Shown here: piece after piece, positions 5,318 to 11,295 of the stretch
How positions within the stretch are numbered: the first letter of the stretch is position 1
How the letters are laid out: each line of letters opens with the position of its first letter
Source: a virus
Reading direction: 5' to 3' (one strand)
DNA: 21,487 bases
IMG/VR virus record: IMGVR_UViG_3300025930_000237
Span: 1 to 21,487 of that record
Notes under the pieces: model-generated
The model's database searches: none
What the model was told of the DNA's origin: nothing
Seen by the model: only the letters and a program-made list of their open reading frames with translations
Translations under genes and position numbers: made by a program

Positions 5318-5929
5318 TTAGTTGCCTATAAATTGTTGTGTCCACATGTGCCCATATTGACCGCCTTTTACATAACCTACGCCAATTTCATCAAATGACG
5401 GATTCATGATATTTTCGCGGTGCCCTTGGCTATTCATCCAACTTTGCATAACCGCCGCCGGTGTTTGTTGACCGCTTGCAATGTTTTCGCCTGCCGTGCG
5501 GTATTGGATGCCAAATTGTTTCATCATTTGGAACGGTGAACCATACGTAGGTGATTGATGACTAAAGTAATTTTTATTAACCATGTCTTGGCTCTTTGTA
5601 CGAGCTACCCTAGACAATTCCCAATTTAACTTGCAAGGGGCTATGCCTTGCTTTGCTCGCTCTTTGTTTACCAAGTCTACTACTTGTTGTTCAATTCCTT
5701 TTGTTGCAGAGATATTAGGAATTTGTAACTTTTGCATAGGATATATAAGATTCGGATTTTTAATTGAAGAGTTTGCATTGATGATTTCAGAAACGCCAAT
5801 TTGGTACTTTGAGGCGATTTTCCACATTGAGTCACCACTTTTAACGGTATAGGTATCAAAACCTTGAGCACCTGCAAAACTGGGTAACACCAAGAAAGTT
5901 AACAATGCTAATGTGATAATTCTTTTCAT
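5318..5929 (-). CDS. Secreted LysM-CAP domain protein
   Basis: A 203-residue exported protein. Signal peptide about 1-22 (MKRIITLALLTFLVLPSFAGA). One LysM peptidoglycan-binding domain about 26-71 (YTVKSGDSMWKIASKYQIG ... NPNLIYPMQKLQIP). CAP/SCP domain about 80-201 with the family signatures YFSHQSP (121-127), AGENIA (146-151), GHRENIM (169-175) and VGYVKGGQYGHMWTQQF. Related YkwD/SafA-neighbour CAP proteins act at the Bacillus envelope or spore, biochemical activity unsettled. Strong GGAGG upstream of the ATG. It is the only leftward gene in the early region besides integrase and repressor sets, so it is probably a lysogenic-conversion gene expressed from the prophage; lytic use cannot be excluded. 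Confidence 0.88.
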   Translation of the reverse strand: MKRIITLALLTFLVLPSFAGAQGFDTYTVKSGDSMWKIASKYQIGVSEIINANSSIKNPNLIYPMQKLQIPNISATKGIEQQVVDLVNKERAKQGIAPCKLNWELSRVARTKSQDMVNKNYFSHQSPTYGSPFQMMKQFGIQYRTAGENIASGQQTPAAVMQSWMNSQGHRENIMNPSFDEIGVGYVKGGQYGHMWTQQFIGN

Positions 5930-5971
5930 GTCATTGCCTCCATTTTTTCATTTTAAAACCCTTCACACGAA

Positions 5972-5984
5972 TGCAAAGGGCTAC
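5972..5984. promoter_or_regulatory. Operator variant between divergent genes
   Basis: TGCAAAGGGCTAC (5972-5984) is the shared early operator minus one G. It lies in the 110-base gap between the leftward LysM-CAP gene and the rightward mini-gene at 6040. On the leftward strand a weak TTGCAT ... TAAAAT pair with a short spacer overlaps it. No strong promoter could be fixed in either direction. Confidence 0.5.
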
Positions 5985-6039
5985 AAAGGGGATTTCACTA
6001 CATGCCAACATCTTTATTTTGACCATAGGAGGCGAAAAC

Positions 6040-6150
6040 ATGCTTAAACCATACCAAACTAAGCAAAGACCCGAAAAGCCGCAAAATAGCGAATTTGACG
6101 AGGTTAAGCCATTAAAGCCAAACGAACCGGCACAAGAACCCAAAAAGTAA
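6040..6150 (+). CDS. Proline/lysine-rich mini-protein (36 aa)
   Basis: Thirty-six residues, mainly Lys, Pro, Glu and Gln, with no hydrophobic core, so probably disordered. Support for coding is the AGGAGGCGAAAAC just before the ATG, a spacing typical of this phage, and its place between an operator and the next promoter. Not recognised. A peptide that binds a host protein is conceivable but unproven. Confidence 0.55.
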   Translation: MLKPYQTKQRPEKPQNSEFDEVKPLKPNEPAQEPKK

Positions 6151-6171
6151 TATAGCTGCATGTTATTTCCA

Positions 6172-6200
6172 TTGCCTTATGCGTACAAAAGCCTTATAAT
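6172..6200 (+). promoter_or_regulatory. Early promoter with operator variant
   Basis: TTGCCT (6172-6177), 17 bases, consensus TATAAT (6195-6200). TGCCTTATGCGTAC (6173-6186) keeps the TGC and GCGTAC ends of the shared operator but differs in the middle. Confidence 0.75.
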
Positions 6201-6208
6201 TATATACA

Positions 6209-6230
6209 TAAGGCAAAGGGAAATGCCTTA
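6209..6230 (+). promoter_or_regulatory. 5' leader hairpin with AGGGAA loop
   Basis: TAAGGCA (6209-6215) pairs with TGCCTTA (6224-6230) around AAGGGAAA. It begins about 2 bases after the predicted transcription start and is the most stable of the three leader hairpins. Confidence 0.55.
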
Positions 6231-6249
6231 ACTAAAAGGAGGCAATAAC

Positions 6250-6408
6250 ATGATTAAAGAACTAGAAAGATACATTAGTGATTTGGAACTAGAATATATT
6301 AATACCGGTTTTCGTACCGAAGTTTACGCAAGACTTGAAGAGGCTTATAGAATCCAAAAAGTGATGATACAAGCCCAAGTGCAAGAAGCAACAAAAATTT
6401 TAGCATAA
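6250..6408 (+). CDS. Helical mini-protein (52 aa)
   Basis: Not recognised. Fifty-two residues, almost entirely predicted helix (MIKELERYISDLELEY ...), amphipathic and acidic, probably a helical hairpin or coiled coil. ATG follows AGGAGGCAATAAC, the same ribosome site as the DUF3846 gene at 1315. First gene of a short operon ending at the terminator 6722-6755. Confidence 0.65.
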   Translation: MIKELERYISDLELEYINTGFRTEVYARLEEAYRIQKVMIQAQVQEATKILA

Positions 6409-6445
6409 GACAATACGCCGCCTGCATATGGTTAGGAGACTGACT

Positions 6446-6469
6446 ATGAAAGGGGGCGTATCTTGTTAA
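6446..6469 (+). CDS. Possible 7-residue upstream peptide
   Basis: ATG at 6446 preceded by AGGAG with ideal spacing opens a 7-codon frame (MKGGVSC) whose stop overlaps the TTG start of the next gene. The AGGGGG ribosome site of the next gene lies inside it and in the 3' arm of an inverted repeat ATACGCC (6413-6419) / GGCGTAT (6455-6461). It may couple translation; low certainty. Confidence 0.35.
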   Translation: MKGGVSC

Positions 6470-6615
6470 GAGGGCTTTCATGGATTGAAGAGCAGGAAAT
6501 GATTGAACTTTTTTTACCTCCTTTGCAAGACAAAAAAGCTATAGTGGACGCACGGCGAATTGAGCAGTTAGAACAGGAGAATTATTATTTTTACACCGAA
6601 GTTGAGCGGCAATGA
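6463..6615 (+). CDS. Small acidic hypothetical protein (50 aa), TTG start
   Basis: Not recognised. Reads MLRGLSWIEEQEMIELFLPP and continues as an acidic helix ending VERQ. The TTG at 6463 is supported by AGGGGG about 7 bases upstream, and the stop overlaps the next ATG (ATGA). Translation may depend on the short upstream frame at 6446-6469, because its ribosome site can be folded into a hairpin. Some similarity of layout to small phage helicase-loader- or repressor-adjacent proteins is too vague to use. Confidence 0.55.
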   Translation: MLRGLSWIEEQEMIELFLPPLQDKKAIVDARRIEQLEQENYYFYTEVERQ

Positions 6616-6722
6616 GTAAAAAAGTAATTGAGCGTAAACCTTCCGATTCATGGCTAATACCTTTGGACATTTTGCAAGAATACATTAAGAGGCGATTCAA
6701 AAAGAAAAAAGGGAAAAAATAA
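6612..6722 (+). CDS. Basic mini-protein (36 aa)
   Basis: Thirty-six residues, ending in a run of Lys/Arg (RRFKKKKGKK), so probably binds nucleic acid. The ATG overlaps the previous stop by four bases (ATGA), implying coupled translation. Its stop is the first part of the terminator stem. Not recognised. Confidence 0.55.
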   Translation: MSKKVIERKPSDSWLIPLDILQEYIKRRFKKKKGKK

Positions 6723-6755
6723 GCTCTAGGCGTGAGCATTCGCCTAGAGCTTTTT
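6722..6755 (+). terminator. Strong intrinsic terminator
   Basis: AGCTCTAGGCG (6722-6732) pairs perfectly with CGCCTAGAGCT (6741-6751) around an 8-base loop, then TTTTATTTT. The 11-bp stem makes it the strongest terminator of the early region; it separates the early cassettes from the lysogeny switch. Confidence 0.93.
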
Positions 6756-6776
6756 ATTTTGGAAAGGGTGTTTAGT

Positions 6777-6926
6777 TTGGAATATAACGAAAAACAAGAA
6801 CTAGAAAGAATTAAAAAACTTATAGATAAAAAAGAAGAATTGCTACACAATCCATTCGCTAACATGCCTTTGTCAAGCGTTCAAAAAGCATTAAAGCTTT
6901 TAGAAGAGTATAGCGAGGAATTTTAA
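6777..6926 (+). CDS. Small helical hypothetical protein (49 aa), TTG start
   Basis: Reads as an acidic/basic helical protein (EYNEKQELERIKKLIDKK ... LKLLEEYSEEF). The TTG at 6777 has GGAAAGGG about 9 bases upstream, more convincing than the ATG-less longer frame that crosses the terminator. It lies between the terminator and the end of the converging repressor gene, and their stops overlap by 2 bases. With no visible promoter it depends on read-through; it may be a real early gene or weakly expressed. Confidence 0.5.
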   Translation: MEYNEKQELERIKKLIDKKEELLHNPFANMPLSSVQKALKLLEEYSEEF

Positions 6927-7348
6927 ATTTTCATGATTGTGTCGCCTTTTTCGACAAGCATAGCCTTTTGAGCGTCCGACATTTCTTGACCTTTCCATAA
7001 CACCGTGTCTCTTAAAAGCACGTTGTCGAAAACATCTTTGCTTGGGCGCTCCATTTCATCGGACAAACCATAAATAAAATCAAGTGAACAGTTATATAAG
7101 TTCGCCAATGTCAATAATACATGTGAGCTAGGGTAACGGTGATTTTGGTTTGATTCGCTCGCCTCGTAACCTTGTAAGGTTGAAGTAGCTAATTCTAAAC
7201 CATGTTCATTTTTAAGTAGCTCTACTACTTTTCGTAAGGATAAGTTTCTATGGTGTCTTACTTTTTTTAGTCGGTCATTAATTGGCAAATTAAATTTTGT
7301 GCGCTTCATATCCGCTTCTTTTGGAAAGCGTTTTGCAGTTGCAGGCAT
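6923..7348 (-). CDS. XRE-family HTH repressor (CI-like)
   Basis: A 141-residue DNA-binding protein, likely the lysogeny repressor. The XRE-type helix-turn-helix domain spans about 24-95 (RLKKVRHHRNLSLRKVVELL, then TSTLQGYEAS as recognition region, and HVLLTLANLYNCSLDFIYGLSDE as the typical domain end). The short C-terminal tail has no LexA/S24 self-cleavage domain, so induction must work differently from lambda CI, e.g. through an antirepressor or protease. ATG follows AAAGGAG. Transcribed leftward, divergent from the Cro-like gene at 7548, with the palindrome ATTCTAGTAGAAT and a shared early operator in the gap. The N-terminal 13 residues could be removed by an alternative start at 7309. Confidence 0.85.
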   Translation of the reverse strand: MPATAKRFPKEADMKRTKFNLPINDRLKKVRHHRNLSLRKVVELLKNEHGLELATSTLQGYEASESNQNHRYPSSHVLLTLANLYNCSLDFIYGLSDEMERPSKDVFDNVLLRDTVLWKGQEMSDAQKAMLVEKGDTIMKI

Positions 7349-7382
7349 TTTATCATTCTCCTTTCAAAGCTTTGTACCCTAT

Positions 7383-7425
7383 TTCAAAGGGCGTAACACT
7401 TTGTATATATATATTCTAGTAGAAT
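7383..7425. promoter_or_regulatory. Switch operators: TTCAAAGGGCGTAA and ATTCTAGTAGAAT
   Basis: TTCAAAGGGCGTAA (7383-7396) differs from the early operator at two end positions. ATTCTAGTAGAAT (7413-7425) is a perfect 13-base palindrome with a central G and shares TTCTAGTA with the sites near int. Between them lies TATATATAT (7404-7412), usable as a leftward -10 for the repressor gene. The arrangement suggests autoregulation plus control by the early-operator protein. Confidence 0.6.
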
Positions 7426-7473
7426 TTTTTAAAAACGTCTACTTGGTAATTATTTGATTTACGCCATAGGCTA

Positions 7474-7502
7474 TTGTGTTGTACGCAAAAGGCACGTATA
7501 AT
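7474..7502 (+). promoter_or_regulatory. Rightward promoter of the cro-like/recombination operon
   Basis: TTGTGT (7474-7479), 17 bases, TATAAT (7497-7502). A GTACGCAAAAGGCACGTA stretch in the spacer resembles a scrambled early operator. After the predicted start, ACGC (7515-7518) and GCGT (7524-7527) form a small leader hairpin, again at the 5' end of the message. Confidence 0.65.
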
Positions 7503-7547
7503 AGGTTATATAAGACGCATACGGCGTTATAAATTGGAGGAATTAAC

Positions 7548-7790
7548 ATGAAAAACATGAGAACAGGTTTAGTTAAAAATCGCAAAGGCGAAATGGTGGA
7601 GCGCCGCCAATGGTTAAAAGATATTCGCGCAGAAAAAGGGTTAACAGTGAGAGAAGCGGCACAAACGCTTGGCATGTCTTGGACGCATTTAAGTGATATT
7701 GAAAACGGCAGACGCCGACCAAGTTTAGAGTTAGCCGTTAAAATTGGGCATTTCTTTGGATTTGAAGCAGAAAAATTTATTGCGAATTGA
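7548..7790 (+). CDS. Cro-like XRE HTH regulator
   Basis: An 80-residue protein that is little more than an XRE helix-turn-helix domain: RRQWLKDIRAEKGLTVREAA (19-38), turn, recognition helix MSWTHLSDIENGRRRPS (43-59), and the closing helix LELAVKIGHFFGFEAEKFI. By position (divergent from the repressor, first gene of the rightward operon) it should act as the Cro-type regulator opposing it. ATG follows TTGGAGGAATTAAC. Ten bases separate it from the nuclease gene, whose message it shares. Confidence 0.88.
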   Translation: MKNMRTGLVKNRKGEMVERRQWLKDIRAEKGLTVREAAQTLGMSWTHLSDIENGRRRPSLELAVKIGHFFGFEAEKFIAN

Positions 7791-7799
7791 GGTAGCGGC

Positions 7800-8759
7800 A
7801 TGAAAAAAATTCTCGACAAACGCAAAATGAGTGATAGTTGGCAAGAATACCGGAAAAATCAAAAAGGCATTGGCGGTAGTGAAGTTGCAACGATTTTAGG
7901 CGTTCAACCGGATTATATGAAGAGCGCTTTTATTTTATGGCTTGAAAAGACCGGACAAAAGGAACCCGATGAAGTAGACAATGAGTTTGTTTTGTGGGGG
8001 AACCTTTTGGAACCGGTCATAAGAAAGCAATTTGCAGAAGAGACAGGCTTCAAAGTCTACCAAAGTCATTATGTGTTACAGCATGATAAGTATGAGTTTA
8101 TGGTGGCAAACCTTGACGGCGAGATTAAAGACCCGAACCGCAAAGGGCGCGGCGTTCTTGAAATTAAGACCACAAGCGAATGGAACCATAAAGAATGGCA
8201 AGGCGACCACGTGCCCTTGGCTTATATGGCACAGGTTCAACATTATCTAGCCGTTACAGGTTATGAGTATGCTTACATTGTTGTGCTTATTGGCGGCAAC
8301 AAAATGCGCTATTGGCTCATAGAACGTGACGAGAATTTAATAAACATGATAATTCAAAAAGAGCAAGAATTTATGCACATGGTAGAAAACGATATAGCGC
8401 CGGAAATAGGCGGAAAAGAAAGTGATAGTGAATGGTTAGCGGCTACTTATCCGCAAGCAATTGACGAGGTTATGAGCATACCGCCGACAATTGAACAATT
8501 AGCATTGGAATATAACGAATTGCAAGAACAGCAAAAAGAAGCAACAGCAAGAATGAAAGAGATAAAGAACAAGATTAAGAAAGAAGGCAAAGCGACACAA
8601 ACACTACAAGGCAACAAAGTAAAAGTGTACATGCCTACCGTAACAAAAACACTCTTAGATACTAAGCGCCTAGCCGAAGAGCAACCGGAAATAATGGCGC
8701 AGTACAAAACAAAAATAAGCAGTTATCGAGATTTTAAAATACTACCCTTGGAGGCATAA
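7800..8759 (+). CDS. yqaJ: YqaJ-type phage exonuclease
   Basis: A 319-residue nuclease of the YqaJ/lambda Exo family, which degrades one DNA strand from ends so that the partner RecT can anneal the rest. Motifs: GIGGSEVATILG (23-34), WGNLLEP (66-72) with Glu71, the catalytic NLDGE (104-108, Asp106), LEIKTTS (120-126, Glu121 and Lys123) and QVQHYL (145-150). The C-terminal part from about 225 is a charged coiled coil seen in many relatives. ATG follows GAGGTAGCGGC. It lies just before recT, as expected for the pair, and the two probably form a complex. Confidence 0.92.
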   Translation: MKKILDKRKMSDSWQEYRKNQKGIGGSEVATILGVQPDYMKSAFILWLEKTGQKEPDEVDNEFVLWGNLLEPVIRKQFAEETGFKVYQSHYVLQHDKYEFMVANLDGEIKDPNRKGRGVLEIKTTSEWNHKEWQGDHVPLAYMAQVQHYLAVTGYEYAYIVVLIGGNKMRYWLIERDENLINMIIQKEQEFMHMVENDIAPEIGGKESDSEWLAATYPQAIDEVMSIPPTIEQLALEYNELQEQQKEATARMKEIKNKIKKEGKATQTLQGNKVKVYMPTVTKTLLDTKRLAEEQPEIMAQYKTKISSYRDFKILPLEA

Positions 8760-8762
8760 CAC

Positions 8763-9620
8763 ATGGCAACGAAAGCAAATACAAAGGACTTACAGAACGC
8801 AATTACAAACCAACAAAACAAGCAAGCGGCACAACTTGACCCATACCGCAAAGCACAAGCCTATTTAAAGAAAATGGAACCGGCTATAAGCGAGGCACTA
8901 CCAAAGAACGCAGGCATGAGCGCCGAGCGTTTGAGCCGTATTACATTGACCACGTTAAAGACCACACCAAAGCTTTTAGAATGTAGCATAGAAAGCCTGC
9001 TAGGCGCCGTGTTACAAAGCGCACAACTAGGACTAGAGCCAAACTTACTTGGCTCATGTTATTTCATCCCATATGGCAACACAGTGAGTTTTCAAATAGG
9101 ATTCAAAGGGCTTATTGACCTTGTGACACGTAAAGGCGAGGTAAACACGATTGTAGCCAAAGAAGTGCGAGAAGGTGATACATTTATTTATGAGTGGGGG
9201 CGAAACGAAACATTAAAGCATATACCGGCACCGGCAAACCAACGCGGCGAGATTCAGTATTTTTATGCCTATGCTCATTTGAAGAATGGCGGCTTTACAT
9301 TTGAGGTTATGCACGTGTCAGAGATTGAGAAAATCAGAAACGAACATTCAAAGGCTTATAACAACGCCGTGAAATACAAAAACGAAGAAAGCTCTATTTG
9401 GGTAAAGCATTATGAAGCAATGGCGAAAAAGACCGTAATTAAACAGCTTATTAAGTATTTACCGATAAGCGTGGAGACACAAAACGCCGTAGCTCATGAC
9501 GAAACAATACGAAAAGATATTACACAAGAAGCCGTGCATGTTGACTTGGAAAATGACGGCACAGAAGGCATGACTTTTGAGGGAGAAATTTTAGAGAAAC
9601 AGGAAGAAAAACAAGAATAA
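8763..9620 (+). CDS. recT: RecT single-strand annealing protein
   Basis: A 285-residue RecT-family annealase: binds single-stranded DNA and pairs complementary strands, working with the exonuclease encoded 3 bases upstream. Signatures: KLLECSIESLLGAVLQSAQL (about 75-94), then GLEPNLLGSCYFIPYGNTV and FQIGFKGLIDLVTRKGEV (115-133), and the AMAKKTVIKQLIKYLPIS helix (about 222-239). The C-terminal 40 residues are acidic, usual for this family. ATG follows TTGGAGG. A strong terminator at 9636 ends the operon. Likely used for recombination-dependent replication or repair; no single-strand-binding protein is seen in the window. Confidence 0.95.
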   Translation: MATKANTKDLQNAITNQQNKQAAQLDPYRKAQAYLKKMEPAISEALPKNAGMSAERLSRITLTTLKTTPKLLECSIESLLGAVLQSAQLGLEPNLLGSCYFIPYGNTVSFQIGFKGLIDLVTRKGEVNTIVAKEVREGDTFIYEWGRNETLKHIPAPANQRGEIQYFYAYAHLKNGGFTFEVMHVSEIEKIRNEHSKAYNNAVKYKNEESSIWVKHYEAMAKKTVIKQLIKYLPISVETQNAVAHDETIRKDITQEAVHVDLENDGTEGMTFEGEILEKQEEKQE

Positions 9621-9635
9621 TTGGCAACGATATTG

Positions 9636-9666
9636 AGACAAGGCGAAAAAGCCTTGTCTTTTTTTT
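9636..9666 (+). terminator. Intrinsic terminator after recT
   Basis: AGACAAGGC (9636-9644) pairs with GCCTTGTCT (9651-9659) around GAAAAA, followed by T to 9666. It closes the recombination operon; no clear promoter is seen in the 23 bases before the next gene, so replication genes may need read-through or antitermination. Confidence 0.92.
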
Positions 9667-9689
9667 AGTTTATAGGAAGGGGCAAAAAA

Positions 9690-10256
9690 ATGAAGCATTT
9701 TAGAATACCGTACAGCATTTTAAGCCATGACATTATGCAAGCCGAACGCCAAATAGAATTAAGATTATTTCTAACTATTGTTGGCAACGCTTGTTATAAG
9801 GACGGCGTACAGGTGGCAAAGAGTCAAATAATTTTAGGGAAGGGGCAATGGTTACGAGCTAATAGGAAATTACAAAAAGATTTAAAAGCAAGCCCTAACA
9901 GCTTAACAAGGGCAATTGCTTGGCTAGTCGAAAAGAATTTAATATCTATTGAGCATGTAAGACTAGGAACTATTTTCACCGTTACAAGCTTTGAAATTTA
10001 TCAAGGAAATGAGCGTTATCGAGAGGATAACGCAAACAATTTAGCGTTATCGACAGAGAAGCGCAAAGAATTAGAGCGTTATCATGAGGATAACGAAGAG
10101 CGCTATCGAGAGGATAACAATACTAATAAAGATATAAATACTAATAAAAAAGATAATATATATCCTTTATCTAGTAGTAAGAACATAAAGGCAGGTTTTT
10201 ACGATGAAAGAGATACAAGCACTATTGAATGGGAAAAGTATGATTGGAAATTTTAA
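9690..10256 (+). CDS. Replication initiation protein (winged-helix, DnaD-like N-terminus)
   Basis: A 188-residue protein. The first 110 residues resemble the N-terminal winged-helix domain of Firmicutes phage replication proteins: MKHFRIPYSILS, then GQWLRANRKLQKDLKASPNS, LTRAIAWLVEKNLISIEHV and IFTVTSFEIYQ, the wing and the typical end of this domain. From 111 on it is low-complexity, with ERYREDN, ERYHEDN and ERYREDN repeats encoded by the iteron-like DNA at 10011-10119, then a KEWDKYDW-like tail that overlaps the loader gene by 53 bases. It probably binds the origin inside its own gene and recruits the loader. ATG follows AGGAAGGGG. Confidence 0.78.
   Translation: MKHFRIPYSILSHDIMQAERQIELRLFLTIVGNACYKDGVQVAKSQIILGKGQWLRANRKLQKDLKASPNSLTRAIAWLVEKNLISIEHVRLGTIFTVTSFEIYQGNERYREDNANNLALSTEKRKELERYHEDNEERYREDNNTNKDINTNKKDNIYPLSSSKNIKAGFYDERDTSTIEWEKYDWKF
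10011..10167. other. Candidate replication origin: iterons plus AT-rich element
   Basis: Copies of GAGCGTTATCGAGAGG-type units start at 10011, 10074 and 10098 (22 bases each, all ending GGATAAC) with a partial copy AGCGTTATCGA at 10043. Each full unit contains the dyad TATC/GATA, GTTATC with GATAAC in two of them. TTATCGACA at 10047-10055 is one base off a DnaA box (TTATCCACA). Directly after comes about 50 bases of nearly pure A/T (10117-10167) with TACTAATAAA twice. Iterons next to an AT-rich unwinding region inside the initiator gene match the lambda-type origin plan. Confidence 0.68.
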
Positions 10257-11007
10257 AGGCTTTGAAAAATGCGAAGGATGCCAAGAAGAAATAGAATTGG
10301 TTGAATATCCAATTATTGGCGGTCCGAACAAAGGGCAACCGGCTATTTTTAGAAAAGGTTGCAAATGTGAAGAGAGAAAGCTTGCAAAAGAAGCCTTAGA
10401 AGCAAGAGAAAGAGCCAAAAAGCAATATGCCTTAGATTTATTCGATTCTAAAAGCCTTATAAACGAGGATTTAAAAAAGGCAACACTTAAAAATTATATG
10501 CCAAAGAACCAAACGCATCAGAATGCCCTAGAATGGGCGGTAGACTATTGCAAGTCATTTAATACTAGAGAGAATAAAAAAGCGATTCTAGCCGGCTCCT
10601 ATGGCTTGGGTAAGTCACATTTAAGCGTAGGTGTGACCAAGTATCTTATGAGCCAAGGAATAACATGTATTTTTATAAGCGTGCCGAAATTATTCACACG
10701 CATTAAGAGCACATGGGAAAAAGAAAGCACAGTAAGAGAATTAGAACTGTTAGAAGCGCTTGAAACGGTTGACTTGCTTGTATTTGATGATTTTGGCGCC
10801 GGAAAGTGTACCGATTGGCAACTAGATAAACTATTTGAAATCATAGACAGCCGAGAAGGTAAGCACACTATTTTTACAACGAACTTAGATTCTAAAAGCC
10901 TTGTGAAATGGACAGGCAAACGGAACTTTGACCGGCTTTTACACCATACAGACGAAATTAAGTTTGAAGGTGAAAGCTACCGTTGGAAAGATAGAAGGAG
11001 GCATTAA
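10204..11007 (+). CDS. DnaC/DnaI-like helicase loader (AAA+ ATPase)
   Basis: A 267-residue AAA+ protein that would load the host replicative helicase at the phage origin. N-terminal zinc-binding part with CEGC (23-26) and CKC (53-55); helical linker; Walker A GSYGLGKS (131-138); Walker B LLVFDDFG (191-198); sensor-1-like TIFTTNLD (about 222-229); arginine-finger region RNFDRLLHH near 240-250. The order and lengths match DnaC/IstB family loaders of Bacillus phages. It overlaps the initiator gene by 53 bases in another frame; AGG lies 11 bases before ATG 10204, and an internal ATG at 10240 is possible. Probably binds the initiator C-terminus. Confidence 0.92.
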   Translation: MKEIQALLNGKSMIGNFKGFEKCEGCQEEIELVEYPIIGGPNKGQPAIFRKGCKCEERKLAKEALEARERAKKQYALDLFDSKSLINEDLKKATLKNYMPKNQTHQNALEWAVDYCKSFNTRENKKAILAGSYGLGKSHLSVGVTKYLMSQGITCIFISVPKLFTRIKSTWEKESTVRELELLEALETVDLLVFDDFGAGKCTDWQLDKLFEIIDSREGKHTIFTTNLDSKSLVKWTGKRNFDRLLHHTDEIKFEGESYRWKDRRRH

Positions 11008-11010
11008 ACC

Positions 11011-11295
11011 ATGTTTAGCAACAAGACCCGACACGAATTATATAAAAAATTTTATGACCAATACGAATCATGGGATATATACGACAAAGCCCTAAAGATT
11101 TTTGAAGTAAACAAAGGGCACCGAAAAGCCGCAAATGATTTTGCGAAAGAACATAAAGAGCTACGCGGCTACTTAATTTTTCCGCATAGACAGGGCGGTA
11201 TTATGTTCTATGACATAGACGAGGGCATAGCCGAGGAAACAGGCTCCTTTGATTTGTTTTTAAAATACGAGCTAGGGATTGATTGTGATGTTTGA
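11011..11295 (+). CDS. Hypothetical protein (94 aa)
   Basis: Not recognised. Mixed helix and strand; an aromatic-rich N-terminal half (YKKFYDQYESWDIYDKA) and an acidic end. ATG follows GAAGGAGGCATTAAACC, 3 bases after the loader stop, so it is part of the replication operon. It overlaps the resolvase gene by 8 bases. May assist replication or recombination; nothing more can be said. Confidence 0.7.
   Translation: MFSNKTRHELYKKFYDQYESWDIYDKALKIFEVNKGHRKAANDFAKEHKELRGYLIFPHRQGGIMFYDIDEGIAEETGSFDLFLKYELGIDCDV

Noticed and set aside
5632-5646. GCAAGGGGCTATG as another early operator
   Set aside because: Only a partial match, lies inside the LysM-CAP coding sequence, and is without promoter elements.
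5318-5929. LysM-CAP protein as the phage endolysin
   Set aside because: CAP domains have no established peptidoglycan-cutting activity, and the gene is leftward and outside a lysis cassette.
7439-7825. Leftward open frame of 128 codons
   Set aside because: Antisense to the Cro-like gene and crosses its promoter region; no ribosome site and no family-like sequence.
10011-10119. CRISPR-like array
   Set aside because: Units are only 22 bases, irregularly spaced, inside a gene, with no unique spacers of constant length; iterons fit better.
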